Of a DNA stretch of 64,000 nucleotides, positions 1-11,081 are shown in pieces. Position 1 is the first letter of the stretch. Every line of letters begins with the position of its first letter. Below the pieces are notes generated by a model. It saw only the letters and a list, made by a program, of their open reading frames with translations, did no database searches and was not told where the DNA came from. Location: the NCBI GenBank assembly GCA_023548195.1, contig JAJHZJ010000082.1:496001-560000 (forward strand), in the 5' to 3' direction. Source of the stretch: Bettongia penicillata ogilbyi. Its lineage: Eukaryota; Chordata; Mammalia; Diprotodontia; Potoroidae. Both the position numbers and the translations under genes were made by a program.

Positions 1-206
1 GAGGTAGAAGTAAAATGGGGAAAAGAGAGTTGCCAGGGTCAACCATTCACTCATATGGGGAGGACCTCAAATAACAAACTTATAGTGTCTTACCTGAAAC
101 CTTTCCAGATCAATAGAACCAACCAGAGCTTGTGCTCCATTGCTTTGGGGACTCCAGGGTCATTGCTACACTGAGGTGAGGCATTAGAGCGGGGCTGGAG
201 TCAATA

Positions 207-560
207 CAACAAAGAAGAAAGAGCACAAGACTGGAAGTTAAAGAACTTGGATTCAAGAAATCTCACTCTGTCATTAACTCAGTGTGTATCCTTTTCTCTG
301 TGCAGTTTCATCACTTGCAAAATGACGTCATTGGACTAGAGCAGTACTTCTTAATCTGTTTTATGTCATGAACTCCTATGAACCCCTTCTCAGAAGTGTT
401 TTAAAATGCACAAAATACATAAGAATACAAAGGAAGCCAATTATATTGAAATACAGTTTCAGTTCAGAAACTCCCTGAAATCCATCCGAAGAGCCCCACA
501 GAGGACCCTAGATTAAGAACTCCTAACCAAATAGACTAGATAGTCTCCAAGGTCCCTCTC
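207..560 (+). mobile_element. MIR-type CORE-SINE, split by a MITE
   Basis: The left part (about 207-341) reads like a MIR body, with a weak 'tcatcacttgcaaaatg' core. The right part (about 534-590) has the usual tail words 'gactagatagtctccaagg' and 'ctatgattttcta'. A separate element sits between them. Ancient, non-coding, probably inactive. Confidence 0.6.
342..533. mobile_element. hAT-like non-autonomous DNA transposon (MITE), copy 1
   Basis: About 190 bp between two near-identical 8-mers, 'gactagag' (334-341) and 'gactagat' (534-541), as expected for a hAT 8 bp duplication. The ends are inverted: 'acttcttaatct' near the left and 'agattaagaact' near the right. The interior shares 'aaatgcacaaaatacataag' type sequence with the element at 54007-54182. 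There is no transposase, so it would have been moved in trans. The family name is not assigned. Confidence 0.55.
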
Positions 561-910
561 CTTAGTTCTAACACTATGATTTTCTAAAATGATACAGGAG
601 AACTGAGTTAGGCCCTACTCTCTGCAACTCAATGCCACTCTTTGTTACTAAAAAGCCCTGGGGAAATGGAGAGGCAAGATTTCTAGGGATGAGGCCAACT
701 GGAGTCCAGGCCTCCAGGTCTGTTTCTGGGGACTTAAAAGAAGACACAGTTGCCAATAAGTGGATGTTTGCATTTCATAATCTCCCAGGATTTCATGCCC
801 CCTTCCTGGTCTACATCCTGGATAAGAGAGAAAGAAAAAACCTAAAACAAACCAGTACAACAGCAGAAGCTGCTTGTTCCAGAAGCATGACCAACAAGGA
901 TACTCTCCTT
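561..910. other. no recognised feature
   Basis: Short reading frames cross each other here on both strands, without splice logic or recognisable protein. I see no repeat family. Confidence 0.5.
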
Positions 911-1150
911 TTTTTTAAATTAAAATTAATTTGGGGGGTTACATTTTAAGTTCCAAACTGTCTCCCCTCCCTCCCTCTCTACCTCACAATAGTAAAGAAG
1001 GCCACCATTTGACACAGATATATAAATATATGTAAAATCATACTATGCATACTTCCATTTATCAGCTCTTTCTTTGGAAGTGGATAGCATCTTCCTTTAT
1101 AAGTCCTTTGTAGTAGATCTGAGTATTTCTAATACTCAGAATAACTTGGT
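911..1150 (-). mobile_element. L1 3' end, minus strand
   Basis: It begins with a T run (the reversed poly-A), then 'ttaagttccaaactgtctcc', a pyrimidine-rich block, and the reversed tail words seen in the other L1 ends of this window at 12690, 18170 and 25633. Strongly 5'-truncated; no ORF2 coding sequence remains. Confidence 0.65.
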
Positions 1151-1174
1151 CATTCAGGAGAGTCTTTAAAGATC

Positions 1175-1255
1175 GCCTGGTCTGTTTACTCCCTCATTTC
1201 ACAGGTAAGGAAACAGAGGTTCAGAGAGGGGAGTTACTTAAGAGCACAGTGAGAT
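1175..1255 (-). mobile_element. MIR-type SINE fragment
   Basis: It has the reversed core 'aggaaacagaggttcagaga', typical of MIR in the minus orientation. Short and diverged. Confidence 0.55.
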
Positions 1256-1640
1256 TCTACAGCACTACTTCATTGATTGATTGACCTTTTCCTGTCAACT
1301 CTTTCCATGGTTGATGGGAGGGAGCTACAGGGTCCTGAACCCATGGATATTTGACTTTGTGGCCTAGCTTCCTAGGGTTGGAGGACTATAGCTCCCTTCT
1401 GGGCACCTACTCCCCTAGGTAATGATAATGATACCATACATGATTCAGCTATCTATTATACTTAAGGGTTTCAAAATGTGTACCCCAACAACAGTCCTAT
1501 GGCAATGTAAATACCCTTAATCCTATTTCACTAAGCTACCCCCAAATCTGGGTGCCAACATTCAGTTTCTAGGTGTCAAACTTTAGGAAGGACATTAATC
1601 AATCACAGAGTTTCGGGGGAAGGATTGTGAAATCATATAT
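1256..1640. other. mostly unassigned; weak MIR remnant at 1415-1530
   Basis: Nothing coding is seen. The stretch near 1415-1530 resembles the head of a minus-strand MIR but is very diverged. Confidence 0.35.
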
Positions 1641-1654
1641 TTAGAGCCAAAACA

Positions 1655-1925
1655 GTCTTCAGAAACCATCTAGTCCAACCCCCATTTTACAGGTGAGGAA
1701 ACTGAGACTCAGGGAAGGAAAGTAACTTGTGATAGTAAGCTTATGATGGTGACATTCGATAGTAAGCTCCTTGGAGGACAAGGACTGTCTTTACCTCTTT
1801 TTGGATCCCTAGCACTTAGCATATCACCTGGCATGTAGCATTTAATAAAAGTTCACCAACTGGTAATCTATGATCACACAGGTATTTAGCATCAGAGTGA
1901 GATTTGAACCCAGAGCCTCTCTCAT
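1655..1925 (-). mobile_element. MIR-type SINE interrupted by an L2 tail
   Basis: The MIR core 'acaggtgaggaaactgagac' lies at about 1690, and the remaining MIR words ('gagatttgaacccagagc') resume at about 1900. Between them, about 1755-1860 reads as a plus-strand L2 end: 'agctccttggagg' through 'atttaataaaagtt'. A repeated 'gatagtaagc' flanks part of the junction. Confidence 0.55.
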
Positions 1926-1927
1926 TT

Positions 1928-2316
1928 TGTTGAGGTTTAGGGGTGCTGGAACCCCAAAATGGCGACAATCAGGTCCTGCCTCAAATGAATTCGATCCAAG
2001 TCTTTTTTTCAGTCAAAGACAAGATTGAACATGATTCTAAAAATCTGCCATATTGGCCAGATGCTTAAGGAAACTGAGTACTTTAATAGAGGCAAGATGG
2101 ATCTTTTATACAGAGGACTATGGGAACAGAGGGGTCTAGATGGAATTAAGGGAGTGATGGTCTATGCTGGAGCCAGGTGCAGACAATGAAATGGCAGTTA
2201 ACTGGGAAGGACCAATTGCCCTATGTGAACACATGTGGGAAAGACCAGGGTCTTTTCCTGTTTGGAGTCCAGATACCATCCCCATCAATTCCACTGTAAT
2301 AAACTGTAGTTATATG
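1928..2316 (+). mobile_element. unclassified repeat, possible solo LTR
   Basis: About 390 bp that is not SINE, L1, L2 or L3. It starts near 'tgttgaggtttaggggtgct' and has a poly-A signal-like 'aataaa' at about 2299, just before the L3 sequence begins. That arrangement would fit an LTR, but I see no clear TG...CA ends or flanking duplication. There is no gag, pol or env. Confidence 0.25.
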
Positions 2317-2710
2317 AGGGCAACTAAGATGTTGAAGGCTCTTGAGATCATGCCATATGAAGACTGGCTGAAGGAAATGGTGATGTCAAAAGGGGACATA
2401 ATGGATGGCACCAAATATTTGAAAGACTATCATTTGGAAGAGGGAATAGATTTGTTCTGTGTGGCCCCAGAATATAGTCCCAGGAGCATTGAGTGAAAAC
2501 TATGCAGGGGCTGTTGTAAGAGGAATTTCCTAACAATTAGGGTTATACAAAAGTAGAATGAACAGCTTTGGGACATGGTGAGCTCTGCTCACTGACGGTC
2601 TTTAAGGAAAGACTGGATGGCCGTTTGTTAAGTACTTTGTAGAGGGGGTTCTTGTACATTTATGAGTTGGGCTAAATGACTCCTGAGATCCTGGGAATAA
2701 GGATTCAAAG
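2317..2710 (+). mobile_element. L3/CR1 LINE 3' end, copy 1
   Basis: It reads as the terminal ORF2/3' UTR of an L3-like CR1 element: 'gaagactggctgaagg' near the start, 'aatttcctaacaattag' mid-way and 'gggctaaatgactcc' near the end. The 110-residue frame over 2164-2496 is an accident of this repeat and its left neighbour, not a gene. Confidence 0.7.
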
Positions 2711-2734
2711 GCCTATTTAGAAGAGAGATGAAAC

Positions 2735-3025
2735 TTTTTCTTCTTGGTCTCTAACTAGGACCAGGAGTACATAAACAAGAGTCCCAAATGGAGGCCACAG
2801 TGAGGCCAAATAGGCTTGATGAAAAGCTTCCAGACAGTTAGAACTGTCCCATGGTGGAAAGGGCTATATCCCCTGAAGAAGAGGGATTCTCTCCCTGGAA
2901 GTCTTCAAGCAAAGCCTGGGTAACTGTTTTGCCAGGCACATCATAAGTAGAAGAGATTCTTGTTCAAATATAGGTTAGACTAGATGGTCTCTGAATTCTT
3001 TCCAAAGCTGAGATTCTACATGAAT
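2735..3025 (+). mobile_element. L3/CR1 LINE 3' end, copy 2
   Basis: A second, shorter L3 end follows the first in the same orientation. It has 'aggcttgatgaaaagcttcc', then 'ggttagactagatggtctct' and 'gagattctacatga' at the end. Separate insertion or a partial tandem copy; not resolvable here. Confidence 0.65.
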
Positions 3026-3261
3026 CTTAAGGAAGTGAGCTCCCCTGGCAGCATCCAGTCTCTTAGATCTCTGCTCCCTACTCCTTGGAAAGGGCCAGCA
3101 AGGATCACCCCTATTGTCCCACTGTGGTCCAATGGAAAGAGGCTGTGTGAGTTGTCTCAATTCTAGAGCCATTCCTGGGGTATGGAAAATATGCACAAAG
3201 ATTCATGGAGGCAACCATGAATGTGAAGATCACTGAAGAATGTGAAATCATTCTGAGATTA

Positions 3262-4300
3262 AAAAAAATACCTATATAGAAAACTGAGTCAAATGTACAA
3301 CAATATAAGTCATTCCCCAGCTGATAAGTGGTCAAAGGATATGAACAGGCAGTTTTCAGAGGAAATTAAAGATATCTATAGTCATATGAAAAAATGCTCT
3401 AAATCACTATTGATTAGAGAGATGCAAATCAAAACAACTCTGAGGTACCACATCACACCTATCAGATTGCAAACATAACAGAACAGGAAGATGATAAATG
3501 TTGGACAGGATGTGGGACAGTTGGAACACTAATTCATTGTTAGTGGAGCTGTGAGCTGATCCAAACATTCTGGAGAGCAATTTGGAACTATGCCCAAAGA
3601 GTTACAAAAATATGCATACCCTTGATCCAGCAATATTGCTCCTAGGACTGTATACCCAAGAGATCATAAAAATGGAAAAGGGTCCCACATACACAAAAAT
3701 ATTTATAGCAGCACTCTTTGTGGTGGCCCAAAACTGGAAATCGAGGGGATGCCCATCATTTGGGGAATGGCTGAATAAATTATGGTATATGAATGTAATG
3801 GAATACTATTGTGCTATAAGAAATGATGAACAGGAAAGACTTCAGAGAGGGCTGGAAAGATATGATCTGATGCTGAGCGAAAGGAGCAGAATCAGGAGAA
3901 CTTTGTGCACAGCAACGACCTCAGTGTGCGAGAGTTTTTTCTGGTCGACTTGGAACTTCATTGTAATACAAGGACTTAAAAAAATTCCCAAATGGTCTTC
4001 TAAGGCAAAATGCCTTCCACATCCAGAGAAAGAACTATGGAATTCAATTACAGAATGTAGCAGATCATTTTTTTGTGTGTGTATTATGTTTTGGTTTGTT
4101 ATATGATTTCTCCCATTCATTTTAAATCCCCAGCACAGCATGACTATAGTGAAAATGTATTTAATAGGAAAGTATGTGTAGAACCTACATAAAATCGTAT
4201 GCCGTCTTGGGGAAGGAGTGGGGAAGGAGAAGGGGGGGCGGAGAAAGTCTAGTTATATGGTAGTGACTGTAGAACACTGAAAATAAATAAAATTAATAAA
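3262..4300 (+). mobile_element. 5'-truncated L1 LINE (ORF2 end plus 3' UTR)
   Basis: The last ~0.85 kb of L1 ORF2 and the 3' UTR, ending in an 'aataaataaaatt' A-rich tail. The reading frame is broken but readable in pieces: residues such as WSKDMNRQF and MKKCSKSLLIREMQIK (3293-3478), then FIAALFVVAQNW and MEYYCAIRNDEQ (3582-4106). These match the C-terminal region that follows the L1 reverse transcriptase, so no endonuclease or polymerase domain is present. The 3' UTR has the G-rich purine block usual for mammalian L1 (about 4209-4247). The 5' break is near 3262; no convincing target duplication was found. Inactive. Confidence 0.85.
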
Positions 4301-4519
4301 CACCTGAGGCTCCTGCATATAGCATCAGCTCCAAAAGCTGATTTATCTACCCACCTCATCACTGTGGTAAAAGAGGAAATTCACTCTTTCCTTCTCACAC
4401 TCAGCCCTTAGGCTGTGCTTAGGTTGGGCAATGTCTCTTTTCCTTAAAGGACTCCAGAACAGTCAATGTAACTTGACTACATGCCAATACTGTACATGTA
4501 CACTCTCAGGTACTGAGAG

Positions 4520-4705
4520 ATGACACTATTCTGCGGCTAATTGACTGAGTGACTTTGGACACATCTTTTCACTTTTCTAACTATTCTCTATTAAATGGGG
4601 ATTATAGTTGTTTTCTATGTCAGAGGGCCTGCAAGTGAGATTAAAATGACACAACAGATATGAAAGCACTTTGCAAATTTTAGAGTTATATGGATATAAG
4701 ATGGT
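4520..4705 (+). mobile_element. MIR-type SINE
   Basis: 'gagtgactttggacacatc' and 'attaaatggggattata' are the plus-strand MIR core, followed by 'aagcactttgcaaatttta'. Moderately diverged. Confidence 0.6.
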
Positions 4706-5115
4706 TTTGTTAATAATAGGAGCCAGAACTGAAGGTTTAATGATAGCTCACAGGCTCAGGAAGATGATGTCATTAGATATTAGAAATGGTAGCAAGATGT
4801 CCCTGCTCCATAACCACCCGTGGTGGGGAGGGAATGAAAGAGGGAGGGAGGGAATGAGGGCTCTCAGGCATTTTCAGCATCTCAACCTCCCAGGCAGCCG
4901 TGGCCCAGGTGCTCTAAGATGGGGGGCACCTGTCCAAACATCTTGTGAAAGGTAAATTGGTTCCTTTGTCCCTAAGGGCAAAAGTGCAGAACTCAGGTTT
5001 CTGGAAAAAAAATTCTTTTCCTTAAAGTTCCTGGTGAGATCTGCCCGAAGTCAGCATCTCCAGGACATACAGAAAATTCAGTGCCAGCCTCTTCTTGAGA
5101 TCTGGGGGGCAAGTC
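4706..5115. other. no recognised feature
   Basis: A short purine-rich patch at 4828-4862 is the only structure I see. Confidence 0.4.
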
Positions 5116-5119
5116 CTCA

Positions 5120-5290
5120 CTTACCCAATCAGAAGGCCTGGATTTTGGTCTCAGCTCTGCTGTTAACTGGCTGTGATCCTGGGGAAGTTCCTCCCTACCT
5201 TTCTCTCTTTCTAAGCCTTCGTTTCCTCCTGGATAAAGGGATTGCCAAGGCCCCTTCCAGTGGTGATACTCTACTTTCTAAAATTACATG
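5120..5290 (+). mobile_element. MIR-type SINE
   Basis: It has 'gctgtgatcctggggaagtt' and 'gtttcctcctggataaaggg', with the tail 'aaggccccttccag'. Confidence 0.65.
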
Positions 5291-5930
5291 ATTCCTCTTC
5301 ATGATGAGTAAAGTAAAAGCCCAGCTTCACTAACCCTGTGTTTCTTCAGGCAGAAGCTCCTGTGGCTGGAGTTAGTCCAGTGGATTCTGAATCCTCTTAC
5401 TTCATCTCTGGGACCCCAAAGCTACAACCGAAGGAAGCGGGGATACAGAGGAGAGCAATAGAAATCTCCTAAGCAGGATACCTGAATTTCTGGTGTCTTT
5501 TACTCCTTATTATGGAACCAGTTATCTATGTCCTTTAATGCATAAGTTCTCCCAGCTCTACTCCTGGCCAACTTCTCTCCTTGTCTGTATCATTGCTTCT
5601 AAAAAGTTGTTCTGCTGTGGGTGCCTTCAAATCCCCAGCTCCCACTCCCGGCTGCAGTACGCTGTCTGATGTTCCTGTTTTGGAGTAAAGGAGGTCACAG
5701 AAACAGCTACTTTTCTTCTGAGCTGAAGAAAGTAAAGAAGGAAGCCTGTAAGATAGTGGGAGAGGTGAAGGAGAGGCAGATGAATCCCAAAGAGAAATCC
5801 TCAAGGGCACAGTTGCCTGGGATCCTTCTTTATTATCAACTGAAACGTTCATCATTCTGAGATGTCTCTGACTTGTGCCATGAACAACAAACCTCTGAGA
5901 GCTCTCTGTGTTCTCCTTTGGCAAGGTTAT
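5291..5930. other. no recognised feature
   Basis: Overlapping frames of 79-129 residues run on both strands, but none shows a recognisable domain. I treat them as chance. Confidence 0.4.
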
Positions 5931-5931
5931 T

Positions 5932-6024
5932 CACCTGCACAGTGCTCCCTCACTGAAAACAAAGTCAAGTCAAGTCATGTCATCATTTCTCTGATGGCAT
6001 GGTCTTCTGCAATGGAATACAAAC
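5932..6024 (+). mobile_element. SINE type A, 5'-truncated
   Basis: Only the last ~90 bp: 'gctccctcactgaaaacaaa' through 'ggcatggtcttctgcaatgg'. It matches the tail of the complete copy at 6389-6713. Confidence 0.75.
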
Positions 6025-6029
6025 ATTCA

Positions 6030-7385
6030 CTAGCATGGTTGTGGGAGAACATTCTCATTTCTCCTCTATGCAGGTGACTTACAAGTCTGTGTCTTCATTC
6101 CCGACCTTCCTGCAGAGCCTTAGACCACCATCTCCAACTGCCTACAGTACCTCAAACTCAACAGGTCCAAAACCAAGCTAACTGTCCCTTCCCTTAAACA
6201 TTTGTCTCTTACGACTTCACTATTTGTGTCACAGGCACTGCTATCCACCTAAACTCCCCTGTTTGGGGCTATTTTTATCTTCCTATCTCCTTTTATCTGC
6301 TTTATCTCCCTCACCTCTGAGATCTAATTTGGCAAATCATTACCTGGATCTCTAGATATTATCATCTGCTTGGATTATTGCAAAAGCCAGGGCATCTAGG
6401 TGGTGCAGAGGATAGAGCACCAGTGCAGGAGTCAGGAGGACCTGAGTTCAAATCTCACCTCAGACACTTGACACTCACTAGTTGTGTGCCTTGGGCAAGT
6501 CACTTAATCCCAATTGCCTCATCCTGGGTCATCTCCAGTCATTCTGATGTCACTGGATTCAGATGGCTCTAGAGAAGAAGTGAGCCTGGTGACCTGCGCA
6601 GCCCTCCCTCACTCAAAACAAAGTCAAGTGCAAGTCATGTCATCATTTCTCCGATGGCATGGTCTTCTTCAGCAATGAAGGACACACACACACACACACA
6701 CACATACACACACTATTGCAAAAGCCTCCTCAAAGGTTTATCTCCAATCCATCTTTCACACATCTGCCAGATTTCTCTTGTGTATGATTAAATTTGATCA
6801 CTACTCTCCTCAAAACCCTCCAGTCTTTCCTGTTATTTACTAAGTGAAGTTCTTTTGCCTGGCATTCAAAGTCCTACAAAAAGCTGCTACCACTTCCCTT
6901 TTCACCCTTAGCTCCTCAGAATGAGATACTACATGTATTATGGATATCATGCTTAACACTCCTGACATTTTCTTACCTTCAGGCCTTTGTTAAAGCATAT
7001 GTAAAAGTATGCTTAAAGTGTCTTCTCTCCCATGTCTCATCTCATCCTGTAGAATTCCTATTCATCATTTAAAACCCACCTTAAATGCCATTTCCATCAG
7101 ACATCCATCCTTTTGGATGTTTCTCTCATTAGGGACCTCCTCTTAAACCTCCATTTTGAGGAAGGACCCAGGACAGCCATTGTTCTCTTGGTCATTGTGG
7201 AAGTACCTTCTCCTACCCCCACCTTCTGCTTTTCAATTTACTTGTATGCATTGTCTTCCCCTAGTAGAATATAAGTTCCTTGAGAGCAGGAAACCTCTTT
7301 CATTTTTCGCTTGTATTTGTATCCCCAGTGGTTGGCACAGCGCACAACCCATGGCAAATGTTTTATAAATGTTGATTTGATTTGA
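6030..7385 (+). mobile_element. L2 LINE 3' portion, split by a SINE
   Basis: 6030-6388 reads as the degraded C-terminal part of L2 ORF2, with 'ctcaaactcaacaggtccaa' near 6150. The SINE follows; after it, 6727-7385 continues as L2 with 'tctccaatccatctttcaca' and ends with the classic tail: 'agttccttgagagcagg' (about 7275), 'tgtatccccagtggttggca' and 'aaatgttgattt'. The frame is destroyed. It is a useful host marker because it dates the SINE as younger. Confidence 0.75.
6389..6713 (+). mobile_element. SINE type A, complete, in L2
   Basis: tRNA-derived head with A box region 'ggtggtgcagaggatagag' and B box-like 'gagttcaaatc' (about 6444), then a CORE-like 'gggcaagtcacttaatcc', a body and a tail 'atggtcttcttcagcaatg', ending in a (CA)n run (6683-6713). 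Exact 13 bp duplication 'tattgcaaaagcc' at 6376-6388 and 6714-6726. Transcribed by RNA polymerase III when active; needs a LINE partner. Confidence 0.9.
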
Positions 7386-7387
7386 CG

Positions 7388-7600
7388 ACTTCAGGATGCC
7401 TTCCCTGATTTCCACCTTTCTTCCTTCAAATCTCACTCAGCAGTGTATACTTCTTTTGTGAAATTATCATGTGTTATTTATCATTTTTATCATTATTTAT
7501 GAATCATTTCCCATTACCTGGACTGTAATCTCCAGGAAGGTGAGCACCATGTTTTCTCTGACTCTACATCTCATCCAACAACTGGCATCACGTTCCATTA
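7388..7600 (+). mobile_element. L2 tail, second fragment
   Basis: 'cttcaggatgccttccctga' and 'ctgtaatctccaggaaggtg' are L2 3' UTR words, separate from the tail that ends at 7385. Confidence 0.55.
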
Positions 7601-7829
7601 AGTCATGAGGCATTTTCAAAAGTTTGTTGAAATATACATCATGGCTATAACACTGTGGAAAGAACAATGACTGCAGTGTGGATGGTGACAAAAAGAAGCT
7701 GGCTGTTATGTAATTATAATGACCAAGGAGCTTGGATGGGAGAAGAACCAAGAGCGAACTCTCCCTCTCTTCATTGAAGAGCTTCCTTTGGCAGAGATGC
7801 ATGGACAGCTAGAATTAGAGTTAAAATAA

Positions 7830-7925
7830 TAGAATGTGGAGGCAGAAATGACATTAGAGGGAATCTAATTTAATCTATTTATTAATACCAGTGATGAAAC
7901 TGATCCTGGAGAGGTGAAGGGTCCT
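7830..7925 (-). mobile_element. MIR-type SINE fragment
   Basis: Weak reversed MIR core 'gtgatgaaactgatcctgg'. Confidence 0.4.
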
Positions 7926-8228
7926 GCTTTTTAAGAACATTAGCTCCATGGAGGAAGGCACCAAGTTAGGTCTTCAGTCTCTGACCTCAGCGTTCTTCCC
8001 ACAGGCCACCTTCCCCCATAGCAAAGGATCATTGACATTTACATATTTATAGAGTGCCCTAAAGTGGTGGATGGGATGACTCAGGGACTTGAGACAATGA
8101 TAACCGAGCATGAAAAAAAGGTGGAGCAACTATTATCTTCTGTTTTCTCTGCCAAGAAGAATGATCTTTGGACTGGAAAGGACAGAACAGAAATAGCTAA
8201 TGGGGAGCTGATACTCGAGATAAGTATG

Positions 8229-8229
<1 letters not shown>

Positions 8230-8288
<59 letters not shown>
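8230..8288 (+). repeat. (GA)n microsatellite
   Basis: About 29 uninterrupted GA units directly before the L3 fragment. The translated runs of RERERE and SLSLSL come only from this repeat. Confidence 0.97.
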
Positions 8289-8291
<3 letters not shown>

Positions 8292-8304
8292 TTTAAATAA
8301 GCTC

Positions 8305-9830
8305 AGTTGAGTTCTAGTCACCTAGTCCAGATGAACTATATTCCAGGGTATCGAAAGAATTGGTGAATGTAAGTGCTAAGCCAGTGATCTTTGAAATATT
8401 GTGAAAAATGAAAGAAGTTTCACAAGAATGGAGAAAAATAAATAATCTAAATTTTAAAACCAACAAGAGTGAATAGAATCTATAAGGTATAAATAAAACA
8501 GTGAGCTGAACTTGGATTTCTGATAAAATTTTAGAATTTTTTCATTAAATGGATAGTGAACACGCAGAAAAGAAAACTTTGATCGTAAAGAACCTAGAAT
8601 GTAAAAAATGTAGATGAATTATGGAGTCTTCTAGAACAGGTCATGCCAGACTAACATAATTTTCTTTGACAACATTACTATACTCTGGGAAATGCTATAC
8701 AATAGATATAGCTTACCTAAATTTCAGTTAAGCATTTGACAAAGTCTCTCAAGCAATTCTTGTGTATGGGATGGAGAAGTATGGACTGATCATAATCTTA
8801 GATGGATTCATATTTGGTTGAATGGCTGCACCAAAACAGTAGTCATTAAGTGATATTAAATTATAAGAATATCTCTACTGAAGTATCCCTAAGATCTAAG
8901 TATGGCTTTGTGTGTTTTCACTTTTTTATTTTTTAACCAATGTTTGGATGAAGGCATTGTGTCATTGATTTAGAGCTGACCTTAGAGAGACCAGTGACTT
9001 CAAACCCCTACTTTTTCAAATAAGGAGATTAAGTCTGAGACAAATTAAAGATAAAATGATTACTGAATTTGAAGATGACATAAAATGAGGAAGGAAAGCA
9101 AACATATTGGATAAGGATTCAAAAAGATCTCAAGAGGGTTGAATCCCAGGTCAAGTCTAATAAGATAAAATAAGATAAAATAATGAGTATAAATTCTGTT
9201 AGGTCTTATATTTGCATTAGAAAATCAATCCCCTAAGTGCAGCAATTCATCTAAAAAAAAAAGATAAGGAATTTTTAGCATACTGAAAATTTAAGACAAG
9301 TCAGTGATATGAAATGGCAGCTTTGGAAGCTAATATAACCTTGAGCACATTAAGAAAAATATAACACCCAGAACAAGGGAGACCTAGCCAGATGCCTCCT
9401 GGAGTACTGTGTTCAGTCCAGGATGCCATGTTTTAGGAACAATTTTGATAACACTGGAGAGTATCCAGAGGAAGTTGATGAAAATTGGGAAGAGCTTTGA
9501 GATCACATGACCTTAGAATTGATGGAAAGAATAACTCCAAGGATACTTTGAAGAACAGAAGACAGAGGGGTCACAACAGACATGTGCAAATATTTGAAGG
9601 CTGGCCTGCTGGTTGACAGAATTAGGCATAAAGAACCAGATTTTGGCTTAATGCAAGGAAAAACTTCCAAATAAGCATGCGATGAAGAAGCATAGTAGGA
9701 CAGTACTTTGGTGGAAAGTACTGCCTCAGGAGGTAAAGAGTCCACCTTTATTAGAGGTATTCAAACAAAAGCTGAATGACCCCTTGTCAAGGATGTAGTG
9801 GAAGGAATTCTTGTTCCGGTCTATATTGGA
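8305..9830 (+). mobile_element. L3/CR1 LINE, 1.5 kb of ORF2 and 3' UTR
   Basis: This is the longest L3 piece in the window. 'gaaagaattggtgaatgtaa' near 8352 and 'tcatgccagactaacataat' (about 8641) belong to the reverse transcriptase region. 'catttgacaaagtctctcaa' (about 8733) is the segment before the catalytic aspartates, and 'gaagatgacataaaatgag' (about 9070) is where the RT Asp-Asp motif region has decayed. 'ggagtactgtgttcagtcca' (about 9401) and 'tgcaaggaaaaacttccaa' (about 9652) mark the end. The frame is full of stops, so it is dead. Confidence 0.75.
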
Positions 9831-9849
9831 CAAGGTAGCTCCTGTGGAC

Positions 9850-10000
9850 AAGGAAAATTCTGTGAAAATTTACAAAGACTTTTTCACATAACCAATGTGT
9901 ACAAGGCAAGTAGTGCAAATATTCTCTCCATTTTACAGATGAGGATGCCATGGCTCAGTGTGGTTAGGCGATTCACCCAGTATCAGAAAGATTGTAAGTA
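9850..10000 (-). mobile_element. MIR-type SINE
   Basis: 'ccattttacagatgaggat' is the reversed core; the rest is diverged. Confidence 0.55.
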
Positions 10001-10784
10001 AGGAGAGGGGATATAAAGCAACCACGCCCAACCTGAAGATGAGTGAGAGGAAATAGGGCCTTAAAGGTCATACACCTTTAAATCCAGAAGAGAAATTCAA
10101 AGAGCCTCTCTAAGGATTGTATTGTAAGAGAGTGAAAATCTAAAGTGCATGCAACTTGGGGGAGGGGGCCAAGGGAGGAATAAGGCGATGCTGCTTTTTT
10201 GGCTTTAGATCTGTTTTAGCTGCTCTTTCTCTTCACTAACCAGTTCTCTCAGTCTTACTCTGAGGCTGACTGGGGATTTCACAGGCCAGGCCTTCCTTCC
10301 GGGGGGACTCTAGCCTCAGGGTAAAACCCAAGCCTAGTTGCTGGGTACCATCAACAAAACACTCCCTACAGGTGAGAACAGTCACTCCTAGAGGGACCAG
10401 CTCCATCTCCCTTTGAGTGGCCCCAAGGAGTACAGCCAAGACCCAGGGTTGAACTGAGATATCCCTAGTTACTTCTGTATTCAGAAGAGTCCAAGAAATG
10501 CTGCTGTTCCTCTATAATTCTGATCCACAAATCCTACCTTCTGATTCCCTCCCTCATTGACCCCATCACTCCTCCCTTCATAGATTAGGGGCAGGAAGTG
10601 CATGCTGTGCCCCTTTCTGGGTGTCTACTTCTTCTTGCCTGGCTCTAACTCCTCCACTGAGATCAGAAAGGGGCTTTTTATTCACTGAGCCAAGAAAACA
10701 CTGAATCCAGTTAACATCTTTCAGAAAGCCTTCTCTGACTCCCCTATCCCACCTCAAGACAGTGGTCTCCCTGAACACTTGTGT
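10001..10784. other. no recognised gene
   Basis: One exon-like layout with 'ctacag|gtgagaac' at about 10371 was checked; all three plus frames are closed upstream of it. An L2-like remnant may end this stretch (about 10735-10784). Confidence 0.4.
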
Positions 10785-10794
10785 TTACAGATTA

Positions 10795-11045
10795 CGTGTG
10801 TTCATCCTTCATTGCCAAAGAAGATCATGCCATCAGAGAAATAATGACATGACTTGCACTTGACTTTGTTCTGAGTGAAGGAGGGCTGTGCAGGTCACCA
10901 GCCTCACTTCTCCTTCAGAGCCATCTGAATTCAGTGACATCAGGATGACTGGAGATGACCCAGATTGAGGCAATTGGGGTTAAGTGACTTGCCCAAGGTC
11001 ACACAGCTAGTGAGTGTCAAGTGTCTGAAGTAAGATTTGAACTCA
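10795..11045 (-). mobile_element. SINE type A, 5'-truncated
   Basis: It runs from the tail (reversed, 'ttcattgccaaagaagatc') to the B box-like region, and the tRNA head is missing. Flanked by 'ttacagatta' at 10785-10794 and 11046-11055, so the truncation happened at insertion. Confidence 0.85.
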
Positions 11046-11081
11046 TTACAGATTATACTCTTGATTCAAGGGGGTGTTGAT

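Noticed and set aside
2164..2496. 110-residue plus-strand frame
   Set aside because: It crosses the boundary between an unclassified repeat and an L3 3' end.
5535..5924. 129-residue minus-strand frame
   Set aside because: No recognisable domain; frames of similar length lie opposite it.
6389..6480. Possible tRNA gene (A and B box-like words)
   Set aside because: It is the head of a SINE with a long body, tail and target duplication; no cloverleaf was seen.
8064..8300. 78-residue frame ending in Arg-Glu repeats
   Set aside because: The C-terminal half is a (GA)n microsatellite and the rest is not recognised.
10236..10439. Exon-like segment with a strong donor 'ctacag|gtgagaac'
   Set aside because: All three plus frames contain stops upstream of the donor, and the minus frame has no domain.
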